Positions 19,927 through 27,047 of a stretch of 64,000 nucleotides of DNA are shown here, in pieces (position 1 is the first letter of the stretch; each line of letters begins with the position of its first letter). Source of the stretch: UBA6163 sp041753075 (GTDB taxonomy: Bacteria; Planctomycetota; Planctomycetia; Pirellulales; Pirellulaceae); contig JBGSVE010000115.1 of the NCBI GenBank assembly GCA_041753075.1, positions 116,925-180,924 of the forward strand. The letters run 5' to 3'. Position numbers and translations under genes: made by a program. The notes under the pieces are model-generated. The model worked only from the letters and a program-made list of their open reading frames with translations. It searched no databases and was not told the origin of the DNA.

Positions 19927-21354
19927 CTACGAATAAAGCTGAATCGCGCGAATAATGTCATCCAGATCGTTTGGCACCGCGATCGCTCGATTGGCAAAAC
20001 TTGCCTTCTGGACACCACGGCTACCTAGCACTTTGTCGAATTGGTCCTGGTCCGTCGTGTGATACGCGACTGTCGCAGTCGGATCTTTCAATTCGTGCCC
20101 TGTCAAGATGCAAACCACGCGGTCGCTGGGGGCAATCACGCCTTCTCGCCGCAGCAGCTTCGCACCGGCGACACTGGCCGCCGACGCCGGTTCACAACCG
20201 AACCCGCCGGCACCCACCTTCGCTTTGGCGTCCAGGATTTCCTGGTCGCTGACTTGGCGGACAATACCGTCCATGAAATCCAATGCCCGCAAACACTTTT
20301 TCAAATTCACCGGACGATTGATTTCGATCGCGCTGGCGATTGTGTCGGCCTTCAAGTGCTCGCGATCCATTTGGTCGTTGTAAGCACGGATCGGGTCCAT
20401 ATCGACATTGCCACGATTCCAGCGGAGGCCGCGCCGCTCGAACAATTCGTACAACGTATCCGCTCCGGACGCGTTTATGACGGCCAATCGCGGCAATCGA
20501 TCAACCAGGCCATGTTCCTTTAGCTCCATGAAAGCTTTGCCGAAGGCGCTACTGTTCCCCAGATTTCCACCCGGCACGACGATCCAATCGGGAACTTCCC
20601 AACGCAACGCCTCGAGCACCCGGTACATGATCGTTTTCTGGCCTTCCAAACGAAATGGGTTGACGCTGTTGACCAAATAAATGCCAAGCTCTTGCGAAAC
20701 CTGCTGGACGCGGAACATCGCGTCATCAAAATCGCCGGCGATCTGCACCGTCAGCGCCCCGTAATCGAGTGCCTGGGACAGTTTGCCGTAGGAAATCTTG
20801 CCGCTGCCGATGAAAATCACGGCCTTCATCAATCGCGTGGCGCTGCAGTACAAGGCCAGCGAAGCACTGGTATTGCCGGTACTGGCACAGGCGGCGCGTT
20901 TGGCACCCATCATGTGTGCATGGGTAAACGCCGCGCACATGCCGTTGTCTTTGAAGCTGCCCGACGGGTTCATGCCTTCGTACTGCAGATGCAGCGTGCC
21001 GGGGTCCATGCCAACGTAGCTGCCAACCGAATCGGTTTGTTGCAGCAGCGTTTGCCCTTCGCCGACCGTGACAATTCGCTCTTGTGGCGCAAACGGCAGC
21101 AATTCGTGGAACCGCCAAACGCCGCTGAACCGCACCGGATTGGTTCGTTGGGACCACATCGCCTCGAAATCACTGAGCCGCTTGGGCACCGCAGCTCGGT
21201 TCCAGTCGTAGCCAATATCAAGCAAATCGCCGCACTTGTCACAGGACGTGCGAACACTGTGGGCATCGAAAACCGCGGCGCAGGCTGGGTTGATGCAGCG
21301 TTGAAACGCCAGATCGGTTCGTTTGGCGTTATGTTTTTCGCTTTGGAGCATCAT
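19927..21354 (-). CDS. thrC: Threonine synthase
   Basis: A 475-residue PLP enzyme converting O-phosphohomoserine to threonine in the cytoplasm. The PLP lysine is K135 in 'NPSGSFKDNGM', the classic fold-type II signature. The phosphate/PLP loop 'SGADTL' and C-terminal 'LTGHELKDP' also fit threonine synthase. The N-terminus carries four cysteines (C20, C25, C38, C41) arranged CxxxxC...CxxC, a small zinc-ribbon-like extension seen in one branch of threonine synthases. Two ATGs lie in tandem at 21354 and 21351, and neither has a clear ribosome-binding site. The gene is convergent with the TPR gene and divergent from lspA, with no other threonine-pathway gene nearby. Confidence 0.93.
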   Translation of the reverse strand: MMLQSEKHNAKRTDLAFQRCINPACAAVFDAHSVRTSCDKCGDLLDIGYDWNRAAVPKRLSDFEAMWSQRTNPVRFSGVWRFHELLPFAPQERIVTVGEGQTLLQQTDSVGSYVGMDPGTLHLQYEGMNPSGSFKDNGMCAAFTHAHMMGAKRAACASTGNTSASLALYCSATRLMKAVIFIGSGKISYGKLSQALDYGALTVQIAGDFDDAMFRVQQVSQELGIYLVNSVNPFRLEGQKTIMYRVLEALRWEVPDWIVVPGGNLGNSSAFGKAFMELKEHGLVDRLPRLAVINASGADTLYELFERRGLRWNRGNVDMDPIRAYNDQMDREHLKADTIASAIEINRPVNLKKCLRALDFMDGIVRQVSDQEILDAKAKVGAGGFGCEPASAASVAGAKLLRREGVIAPSDRVVCILTGHELKDPTATVAYHTTDQDQFDKVLGSRGVQKASFANRAIAVPNDLDDIIRAIQLYS

Positions 21355-21479
21355 GGGTCTGGCCGCGATTTGCCGCGGGATGGTTGATGGTTATTCATTG
21401 AGCGGAATGGCGCTAGCCATCGGCCTCGCAAATTATCGGCGTCCTTTTATCGGAGGCCAGTGCCGAACCGCTCACCGCG

Positions 21480-21501
21480 CCAACTCTAACTTTTAATCTG
21501 G
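21480..21501 (-). repeat. Short dispersed repeat, copy 1
   Basis: Read on the minus strand, this 22-mer (CCAGATTAAAAGTTAGAGTTGG) nearly matches 63341-63362 on the plus strand (CAGATTAAAAGTTAGGGTCGG). It lies in the spacer between divergent thrC and lspA. Two copies in 64 kb of non-coding DNA suggest a dispersed element or a shared regulatory site. No function can be assigned. Confidence 0.4.
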
Positions 21502-21578
21502 ATTAAGCGCGACTGCTTTTAAGAGTAGACCGACAAACCCGGTTTGTCGCCAGATCGGAAAACATTTACGCTGCTGCC

Positions 21579-22142
21579 ATGAACGCCACCAATGTTGAAA
21601 ATGTTCGACCACCGCTCAGCCGAGCCATCGTCTTTACGCTGCTGGGCGTCGGCGGCGCGGCGGCAGACCTGGCCACCAAACAGGCCATTTTCAATTGGCG
21701 CGGGATGCCTGGCGAAATGGACATTTGGTGGCTTGTCGATGGCTACGTCGGCATCGAAACGGCTGTGAATATCGGTGCGGTGTTTGGGTTAGGGGCCGGC
21801 CAAGGCAAACTGTTTGCCGCGTTGTCAGTCGCCGCCGCAATTGCCATCATCATTTGGCTATTCTGGTTCGGTGCCGCTCGCCATTGGTGGCTAACTATCG
21901 CGATGGGCTGCGTCATGGGCGGAATTGTCGGCAATTTGTATGACCGACTAGGTTTGTGGTGGACGCCGGACTTACCCGGCCAATGGCAAAGCGGCGTCCG
22001 CGACTGGATTCTTTGGCAAGCTGGCGACAACTACAAATGGCCGAATTTTAATATCGCCGACAGTCTGCTGGTTTGTGGTGCCGGAATGCTGCTGTGGCGT
22101 TCACTGTTCCCAGACGATGACGAAGGCGACAACACGCATTAG
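21579..22142 (+). CDS. lspA: Signal peptidase II (lipoprotein signal peptidase)
   Basis: A 187-residue inner-membrane aspartic protease that removes signal peptides from diacylglyceryl-modified prolipoproteins. Conserved boxes are visible in order: 'NIGAVFGLG' (family NxGAAF), 'GGIVGNLYDRL' with catalytic D122, and 'FNIADSLLVCG' with catalytic D161. About four hydrophobic segments are seen (near residues 15-30, 78-98, 103-120 and 160-175). The region between the two aspartates is longer than in the E. coli enzyme and Trp-rich ('LGLWWTPDLPGQWQ'), as in planctomycete homologues. The ATG at 21579 is the first start in frame. The next gene, a phosphatase, follows on the same strand after 114 bp that contain a dispersed palindrome. 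Confidence 0.92.
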   Translation: MNATNVENVRPPLSRAIVFTLLGVGGAAADLATKQAIFNWRGMPGEMDIWWLVDGYVGIETAVNIGAVFGLGAGQGKLFAALSVAAAIAIIIWLFWFGAARHWWLTIAMGCVMGGIVGNLYDRLGLWWTPDLPGQWQSGVRDWILWQAGDNYKWPNFNIADSLLVCGAGMLLWRSLFPDDDEGDNTH

Positions 22143-22164
22143 TGCCGCTGTCGTGCATCCTTAG

Positions 22165-22225
22165 GTGACAAAAATTGTAGATCGATTGTCCGCAACCGTT
22201 TGGGAACGAGCAAACGGTTGGGACA
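22165..22225. repeat. Intergenic palindrome family, copy 1 (right arm truncated)
   Basis: The element begins GTGACAAAAATTGTAGATCG, continues with ATTGTCCGCAACCGTTTGGG and reaches AACGGTTGGGACA. Compared with the copies at 26063, 42075 and 50930 it keeps the left flank, the left arm and the centre, but the last bases of the right arm (ACCGTTCTACAAT) are missing. It separates lspA from the phosphatase gene and overlaps an alternative TTG start of the latter. Confidence 0.75.
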
Positions 22226-22256
22226 CGAAATAGTGGCCCCGAAAACGAGAAAATTG

Positions 22257-23078
22257 ATGCACGGACCTGACACTTGGCAATCCCAGCACGGCGGACGCTA
22301 TGTCGCCATGATCGAAGTCTCGCTCGCGGCCGGTGAATTGACGCTGCAATACTACCGCCGCGCCGATCTGGTCGTCGAGTCGAAGTCGGACGATTCACCC
22401 GTCACGATTGCCGATAAATCCGCCGAGCAACTGGTTCGGCGGACGATTGCGCAGCGGTTCCCCGATGACACGGTGCAAGGTGAAGAATTTGCCGACGTAG
22501 TGGGCGCCAGCCGTTATCGTTGGATTGTGGATCCAATCGACGGTACGAAGTCGTTTGTTTGCGGCGTGCCGCTGTATTCGACATTGCTGGCACTATTGAT
22601 TGACGACCAACCCGTCGCTGGGATCATCCACATTCCGGCGTTGGGCGAAACCGTTTGCGCCGCTGTAGGCTTTGGTGCTTGGTATCGGGCCAACTCGGCC
22701 GATGCGTGGACGCCAGCGAAAGTATCGACCACAGCGGACTTGAATGAAGCCGTGTTGCTGACCAGTCAACGCGATCTATTTGCTCGTCGCGGTGCCGAGA
22801 CAGGTTACGCGGCACTTGAAAAAGCCACTTGGGTCAGCCGCACCTGGGGAGACGGTTATGGCTACCTTTTGGTTGCGACGGGACGCGCCGACGTGATGGT
22901 CGATCCACTGTGCAACCCGTGGGACGTGGCGGCGATGGGACCGATCCTCACGGAAGCAGGCGGTCGATTCAGCGATTGGCAAGGCAGAGCAAGCTGCACC
23001 AGCGGCGAAGGCGTCGGCACCAACGGCCAGATGCACGAAGCCGTCCTCAAATATCTCGCCAATACCGGCGGCATTTAA
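22257..23078 (+). CDS. Inositol-monophosphatase-family phosphatase (histidinol-phosphatase candidate)
   Basis: A 273-residue Mg2+-dependent phosphatase of the IMPase fold. Visible signatures: 'VQGEEF' (metal-binding Glu), motif 1 'WIVDPIDGTKSFVCG' (metal Asp residues and the DGT loop) and motif 2 'WDVAAMGPILTEAGG' near residue 220. Planctomycete proteins of this type are usually called HisN histidinol-phosphatase, but inositol-1-phosphatase or 3'(2'),5'-bisphosphate nucleotidase activity cannot be excluded from sequence. No other his gene is nearby. The ATG at 22257 follows a weak GAGA. An in-frame TTG at 22200 would put the start inside the dispersed palindrome and is less likely. Confidence 0.88.
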   Translation: MHGPDTWQSQHGGRYVAMIEVSLAAGELTLQYYRRADLVVESKSDDSPVTIADKSAEQLVRRTIAQRFPDDTVQGEEFADVVGASRYRWIVDPIDGTKSFVCGVPLYSTLLALLIDDQPVAGIIHIPALGETVCAAVGFGAWYRANSADAWTPAKVSTTADLNEAVLLTSQRDLFARRGAETGYAALEKATWVSRTWGDGYGYLLVATGRADVMVDPLCNPWDVAAMGPILTEAGGRFSDWQGRASCTSGEGVGTNGQMHEAVLKYLANTGGI

Positions 23079-23231
23079 GAACCATGGCCGGCAAGCCGTC
23101 GGCCGGGCTTCGCGGCGAACGATTGTCACCGCGCCCGGAATTATTGTCGGATGTGCCATCGGCCTCGATTGGCTAAATCGATTGACGTAGAATCATACGA
23201 CGGGTTTGTTTTCAATTGCCAAAGGTGATTT

Positions 23232-23447
23232 CTGGATCAAGAAACGTTAGTTGAGGCGATCGCCGAAGGGCCGATCAAAGAGACGATGAATGATGGCAGC
23301 AAGTATGTCATTCCGTCATCGGAATATGCGATCGTAGACCAAACGGCCGCGCACGTGTTGACCAAGGCTGCCGACCGCAAGTATCGGGCAAGAATCCTTT
23401 CGCTGGTCTGTAGGCTTGGCGTCGAGAAGTTGGCAGCGGCGAATTGA
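23232..23447 (+). CDS. Small hypothetical protein with non-ATG start (possibly start-less relic)
   Basis: A 71-codon frame from CTG at 23232 to TGA at 23447, reading LDQETLVEAIAEGPIKETMN at its start, then 'DGSKYVIPSSEYAIVD', and ending 'VEKLAAAN'. The composition is protein-like. The pattern (xGPIxxTMNDGSxYxIPxxEY) resembles small planctomycete proteins of unknown role that I recall. An AGGTGA lies five bases before the CTG, so the ribosome-binding site is intact while the expected ATG is absent. Either CTG is used or the start codon has recently been lost. The first in-frame ATG is at codon 19, inside the conserved part. Transcription direction is opposite to the tRNAs. Confidence 0.45.
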   Translation: MDQETLVEAIAEGPIKETMNDGSKYVIPSSEYAIVDQTAAHVLTKAADRKYRARILSLVCRLGVEKLAAAN

Positions 23448-23537
23448 TGAGCGACGATCCACTGTGCGTACGGTCGCTGCAGCATCAACACGCGGCACCT
23501 CAAGGCTTCGCAATGGCCACGCACGGGAACGCAAAGA

Positions 23538-23585
23538 CCCCGGAAAACACGGGGAAAAATGCTGTTTTCGCCCTGTTTTCCGGGG
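23538..23585 (-). terminator. Hairpin just downstream of tRNA-Ala
   Basis: CCCCGGAAAACA and TGTTTTCCGGGG form a 12-bp stem, extended with mismatches by CGGGG and GCCC around an A/T-rich loop. It starts nine bases after the 3' end of tRNA-Ala in the minus direction, which suits a transcription end or processing signal for the tRNA pair. In the minus direction the stem is followed by TCTTTG rather than a true T-run, so strict intrinsic termination is uncertain. Confidence 0.6.
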
Positions 23586-23594
23586 TTCAAATGA

Positions 23595-23667
23595 TGGAGG
23601 TGGACGGACTTGAACCGACGACATCTTGCTTGCAAAGCAAGCGCTCTCCCAACTGAGCTACACCCCC
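23595..23667 (-). tRNA. tRNA-Ala (anticodon TGC)
   Basis: Read on the minus strand this is a complete 73-nt cloverleaf. The acceptor GGGGGTG pairs with CACCTCC (one G-U), with discriminator A. The D-arm is GCTC-AGTTGGGA-GAGC, the anticodon arm is CTTGC-TTTGCAA-GCAAG with anticodon TGC, and the T-arm carries GGTTCAAGTCC. CCA is not encoded. It lies 96 nt downstream of tRNA-Ile and is followed by a hairpin. Confidence 0.96.
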
Positions 23668-23763
23668 GACTAAGTTCAAAGTGTGCGCCGCGATGATTGA
23701 TTGGGGAAGGCCCCTCAGCGCCGTACTCACAACAAACTACTGCTGAATTCCAGAAGACCGCGA

Positions 23764-23837
23764 TGGGCGTGCCAGAAGTCGAATCTGGGACCTCTACATT
23801 ATCAGTGTAGCGCTCTAACCAACTGAGCTACACGCCC
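23764..23837 (-). tRNA. tRNA-Ile (anticodon GAT)
   Basis: A 74-nt cloverleaf on the minus strand. The acceptor GGGCGTG pairs with CACGCCC, with discriminator A. The D-arm is GCTC-AGTTGGTTA-GAGC, the anticodon arm has loop CTGATAA with anticodon GAT, and the T-arm contains GATTCGACTTC. CCA is not encoded. Order and orientation (Ile then Ala) equal those of the classic 16S-23S spacer pair, but no rRNA sequence flanks it here: protein genes lie within about 250 bp upstream and 520 bp downstream. Confidence 0.96.
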
Positions 23838-24089
23838 GACATCACCGACAAAACGCCCAAATCCAACCGATTGTCGGCAAATTCAAACGCTCGCGCCAGT
23901 CGTTCACAGGTTCGCGCGAGTCGCAAGTGTACGAATCGAACCGCCGCTGTCAAACCTACCTCGCCGAAGTTCTCGTTTCGGCATTTCGGTGTTTACGCTT
24001 CAATAGACGTTTTGCAATGCTAAGGGTTCGGGTTTGGTAGGACTCAACTCATTGTGCCGTTTTCGCCGAGGATCCCGCTGGGAATCAAG

Positions 24090-26024
24090 ATGAACCACCG
24101 TTTTTTACTGCGTTTTTGCCGTTTGTCAGCGCCGCTAGTGGCCGGAATCGTGACTGGAACTAGTTTAATGATGCCGGCCGTATCGGTGCTCGCGGCCCCG
24201 CCGTCGGCTGAAGATGCGCTGAAGTTGCAGCCGGTTCAAGCGGACATTTCTTACCAAAAACCATCAACCGAGGAAATCGTGCGGTGCCGAGTCGTTGACC
24301 TGCGCGAAGGCGATTGGACCGGCTGGGCAGTCGAGACCGCCGAAGGCACCAAGCTCCGGCGCTATGCCGATACGGATGGCGACAAGAAAGTCGATTTGTG
24401 GTGTTACTATGATCAAGGCATCGAGGTCTATCGCGATATCGACGCCGACCACAACGGCAAAGCCGACCAGTACCGTTGGTTGGGAACCGCGGGAACTCGC
24501 TGGGGACTCGATGATAACGAAGATGGCAAGATTGATCGCTGGCGGCAAATCTCCGCCGAAGAAGTGACCGCCGAAGTGGTCGCGGCTTTGGCCAACAAAG
24601 ATGTCAATCGATTCACTCGTCTACTGGCTAACGAAAAGGAATTGGACGCGATCGGTTTGGGCACCGAGACGCAGCGACGCATTGTTGCCAAACTTGACGC
24701 CGCCGATGCCGCGTTCGCCAAACTTGCCAAGGAGCAAACGGCATTGACTGCGGCAGCTCGCTGGGTCCAATTTGCCGCTCCCGCGCCGGGCATTGTGCCG
24801 CAGGGAACCGAGAAATCGACGCGTGATGTCCGCGTCTACGAAAATGCCGTGGCGATGTACGACGACAACAGCCGCGGTGGCCAATTGCTGATCGGTACGC
24901 TCGTTCAATCCGGTGATGCGTGGCGTTTGGTCGATGTGCCGCAGGTTGTCGAGGAAGGCCAGCCGATGACCCAGGCAACAGGCGTCTTCTTTACGCCTGG
25001 CGGAAATGCCAGCGCCGCAATGGCCAGAACAAACATGGGTGCTGCGACTCAAGAATTGGTCGGCAGCCTGGAAGCGATCGACCGCGAACTCGCCTCAGCC
25101 AAAAAACCTGACCAACAAGCTCTCCTAAATCGCAAACGAGTTGACGTCGTTGAGAAGTTAATTGCCACGTCCGCCGATCGAGTCGAACGCGATAACTGGA
25201 TGCGCCAATTGGTCGATACGGTAAGCATCGCGGTTCAAAACGGATCCTATCCCGACGGAGTTGAACGCTTGAAAAAGTTTAGCTCGGTTCTCGAAGATGA
25301 TCCCGCGCTTCAGGCTTACGTTAATTTTCAAATCATCAGCACGGAATACGTCAGTCAACAAACGCCCGACGCTGATTTCACCAAGGTCCAAGAGTGGTAT
25401 CTCGAATCGTTGACGAAGTTCGTTGACCAATATCCGGAAAGCCCCGAATCAGCCCAAGCGCTATTGCAACTGGGGCTAAGCAAAGAGTTTGAGGAAAAGC
25501 AATCGGCGGCACTGGATTACTACACCAAAGTCGCCCGCACATTCGCCGATACTGATGCGGGCGAAAAGGCTACGGGTGCCATTCGCCGACTGCAATCCGA
25601 AGGCCGCAGCATTGACTTTAGCGGGCGATCGATCAAAGGCGAATCGTTCGATTTGGCGAAACTTAGCGGCAAACCGGTGATCATTCACTACTGGGCGACA
25701 TGGTGCGATGCCTGCAAGCAGGACATGAAGCTACTTCGCCAGCTACAAGCCAAGTACCAAGCCGCCGGTCTCACGATCGTCGGCGTGAATGTCGATGCAA
25801 CACGCGAGCTGGCAAACGACTATCTCAAGGCCAACCCGGCCCCGTGGGTTCACCTCTATGAAGACGGCGGACTGGAATCCAGCGGATTGGCAAAACAGCT
25901 TGGCGTCCAAACGCTGCCGATGATGTTGCTCGTTGACCCCTCAGGCAAAGTCGTTTCAAACAACGTCTACGCAGCAAGTCTCGACGCCGAGCTGGCAAAA
26001 ATTGCGAAGCCGGCAAAGAAGTAG
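24090..26024 (+). CDS. Secreted TlpA/thioredoxin-fold protein with EF-hand-like loops
   Basis: A 644-residue exported protein. The signal peptide spans about residues 1-36, ending VSVLAAPP. Residues 94-149 hold three Asp-rich loops (DTDGDKKVD, DIDADHNGKAD, DDNEDGKID) resembling EF-hand or thrombospondin-type Ca-binding loops. The middle (about 330-500) is helical with TPR-like 'ALLQLGLSKEFEEKQSAALD'. The C-terminal 136 residues form a TlpA/AhpC-TSA thioredoxin domain with active site 'WCDAC' (C539, C542) and the cis-Pro segment 'QTLPMM'. It is likely a periplasmic thiol-disulfide reductase or disulfide-handling protein; the redox direction is unknown. The ATG at 24090 gives the best signal peptide; an in-frame GTG lies 12 codons upstream. 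It is convergent with the glutathione peroxidase gene. Confidence 0.85.
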   Translation: MNHRFLLRFCRLSAPLVAGIVTGTSLMMPAVSVLAAPPSAEDALKLQPVQADISYQKPSTEEIVRCRVVDLREGDWTGWAVETAEGTKLRRYADTDGDKKVDLWCYYDQGIEVYRDIDADHNGKADQYRWLGTAGTRWGLDDNEDGKIDRWRQISAEEVTAEVVAALANKDVNRFTRLLANEKELDAIGLGTETQRRIVAKLDAADAAFAKLAKEQTALTAAARWVQFAAPAPGIVPQGTEKSTRDVRVYENAVAMYDDNSRGGQLLIGTLVQSGDAWRLVDVPQVVEEGQPMTQATGVFFTPGGNASAAMARTNMGAATQELVGSLEAIDRELASAKKPDQQALLNRKRVDVVEKLIATSADRVERDNWMRQLVDTVSIAVQNGSYPDGVERLKKFSSVLEDDPALQAYVNFQIISTEYVSQQTPDADFTKVQEWYLESLTKFVDQYPESPESAQALLQLGLSKEFEEKQSAALDYYTKVARTFADTDAGEKATGAIRRLQSEGRSIDFSGRSIKGESFDLAKLSGKPVIIHYWATWCDACKQDMKLLRQLQAKYQAAGLTIVGVNVDATRELANDYLKANPAPWVHLYEDGGLESSGLAKQLGVQTLPMMLLVDPSGKVVSNNVYAASLDAELAKIAKPAKK

Positions 26025-26062
26025 AGAGTGCTTTGTCTCAGCTTCGATTTCGGATGTCCAAA

Positions 26063-26131
26063 ATTGTAGAACGGTTGTCCCCAATCGATTGTGCGTTCCA
26101 AACGGTTGGGGTAAACCGTTCAACAATCGCC
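26063..26131. repeat. Intergenic palindrome family, copy 2
   Basis: ATTGTAGAACGGTTGTCCCC on the left pairs with GGTTGGGGTAAACCGTTCAA near the right end; the centre is AATCGATTGTGCGTTCC. It is followed by ACAATCGCC, the same right edge as in copies 3 and 4. The left flank TCTCAGCTTCGATTTCGG also matches the flank of copy 3 (42049 onward), so the repeated unit extends beyond the hairpin. It lies between convergent genes, where it could also serve as a bidirectional terminator. Confidence 0.85.
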
Positions 26132-26147
26132 TCAACCATAAATTCCA

Positions 26148-26729
26148 TTAGCCTTTAGCCAATTCCGCTTCGACCGCTTTGACCAATTCCGGATCACTCG
26201 GTTTGGTCGGTGGAGCAAAGCGATGGATCAAATGACCCTCGCGATCAATTAGAAACTTTTCAAAGTTCCAACTGATCTTACCGCTGCCGACAGGCTTGGC
26301 CTCCTTGGCGGTCAAATACTTGTAAAACGGCGCAGCGTCTTCGCCATTGACGTCGATCTTGCTGAACAGCGGAAACGTGACTTTGTGGTTGGTACTGCAG
26401 AACTGCTTGATGTCTGCGGCGCTGCCCGGCTCTTGGCTGCCAAACTGGTTGCATGGAAACGCGAGCACCACGAACCCCTTGTCTTTGTATTGCTCGTACA
26501 TCGCTTGCAAGCCGTCGTACTGTGGCGTCAGCCCGCATTTGCTGGCGACGTTAACGACCAACACGACCTGGCCTTCGTAGTCTTCGAGGTCAACGGCTTG
26601 TCCATCAATCGAATTCACGGTGAAGTCGAGCGCACATTCCGGCTCGTCGGCTGCGTTGAGCTTAGACATCGCGAGTCCCATGGTTAGCGAAAGTGACAGG
26701 GGTACCAATAGCGTGGCAAGGCGAGACAT
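26148..26729 (-). CDS. Exported glutathione peroxidase-family thiol peroxidase
   Basis: A 193-residue protein with a signal peptide (residues 1-27, MSRLATLLVPLSLSLTMGLA then ...NAA). The catalytic tetrad of the family is present: C65 in 'NVASKCGLT' (cysteine, not selenocysteine), Q95 in 'FPCNQFGSQEPG', and W154/N155 in 'ISWNFEKFL'. C111 in 'IKQFCSTNHKVTFP' sits where the resolving cysteine lies in thioredoxin-dependent members. It is therefore more likely a thioredoxin-linked peroxidase in the periplasm or paryphoplasm than a glutathione-specific one. The ATG at 26729 is preceded by CGGAG at good spacing. The convergent neighbour is also an exported thioredoxin-fold protein, which fits a shared redox role, though there is no operon. 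Confidence 0.92.
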   Translation of the reverse strand: MSRLATLLVPLSLSLTMGLAMSKLNAADEPECALDFTVNSIDGQAVDLEDYEGQVVLVVNVASKCGLTPQYDGLQAMYEQYKDKGFVVLAFPCNQFGSQEPGSAADIKQFCSTNHKVTFPLFSKIDVNGEDAAPFYKYLTAKEAKPVGSGKISWNFEKFLIDREGHLIHRFAPPTKPSDPELVKAVEAELAKG

Positions 26730-27047
26730 GACGTGCTCCGGGGTGGATAGCGGTGGGAATTCCTCGTTGCAAATCGCGATGTCTTTTCGAGATTAAAAAT
26801 CAGCAAAAATCTCGCAATCCGCTCGATGGTTAATCATCATACGACATTCGCCAAGTTGCGACGGGTCGGCAGCCCGTAAAGTTGACCCAATCGGCACCGC
26901 GATTGGCAAATTATCTACCGTCAACCGTTGGTTTGGGGCGGGCAGCTTGACGCCAAACGAGTAAAGTGCCAGCATTCGCGTTACCTGATTTCGACCTCGC
27001 ACAACCCACACCTCCCCACCCTTATCCACTGGCACGAGACCTAGCCC
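26730..27047. other. Divergent intergenic region (peroxidase / MFS transporter)
   Basis: A 318-bp spacer that must contain promoters for the peroxidase gene (minus) and the transporter gene (plus). I see no open frame with a ribosome-binding site, no RNA gene and no copy of the palindrome families. The peroxidase Shine-Dalgarno sequence (CGGAG on the minus strand) lies at its left edge. Confidence 0.5.

Noticed and set aside
23595..23837. rRNA operon around the tRNA pair
   Set aside because: No 16S, 23S or 5S-like sequence lies within the flanking kilobase on either side.
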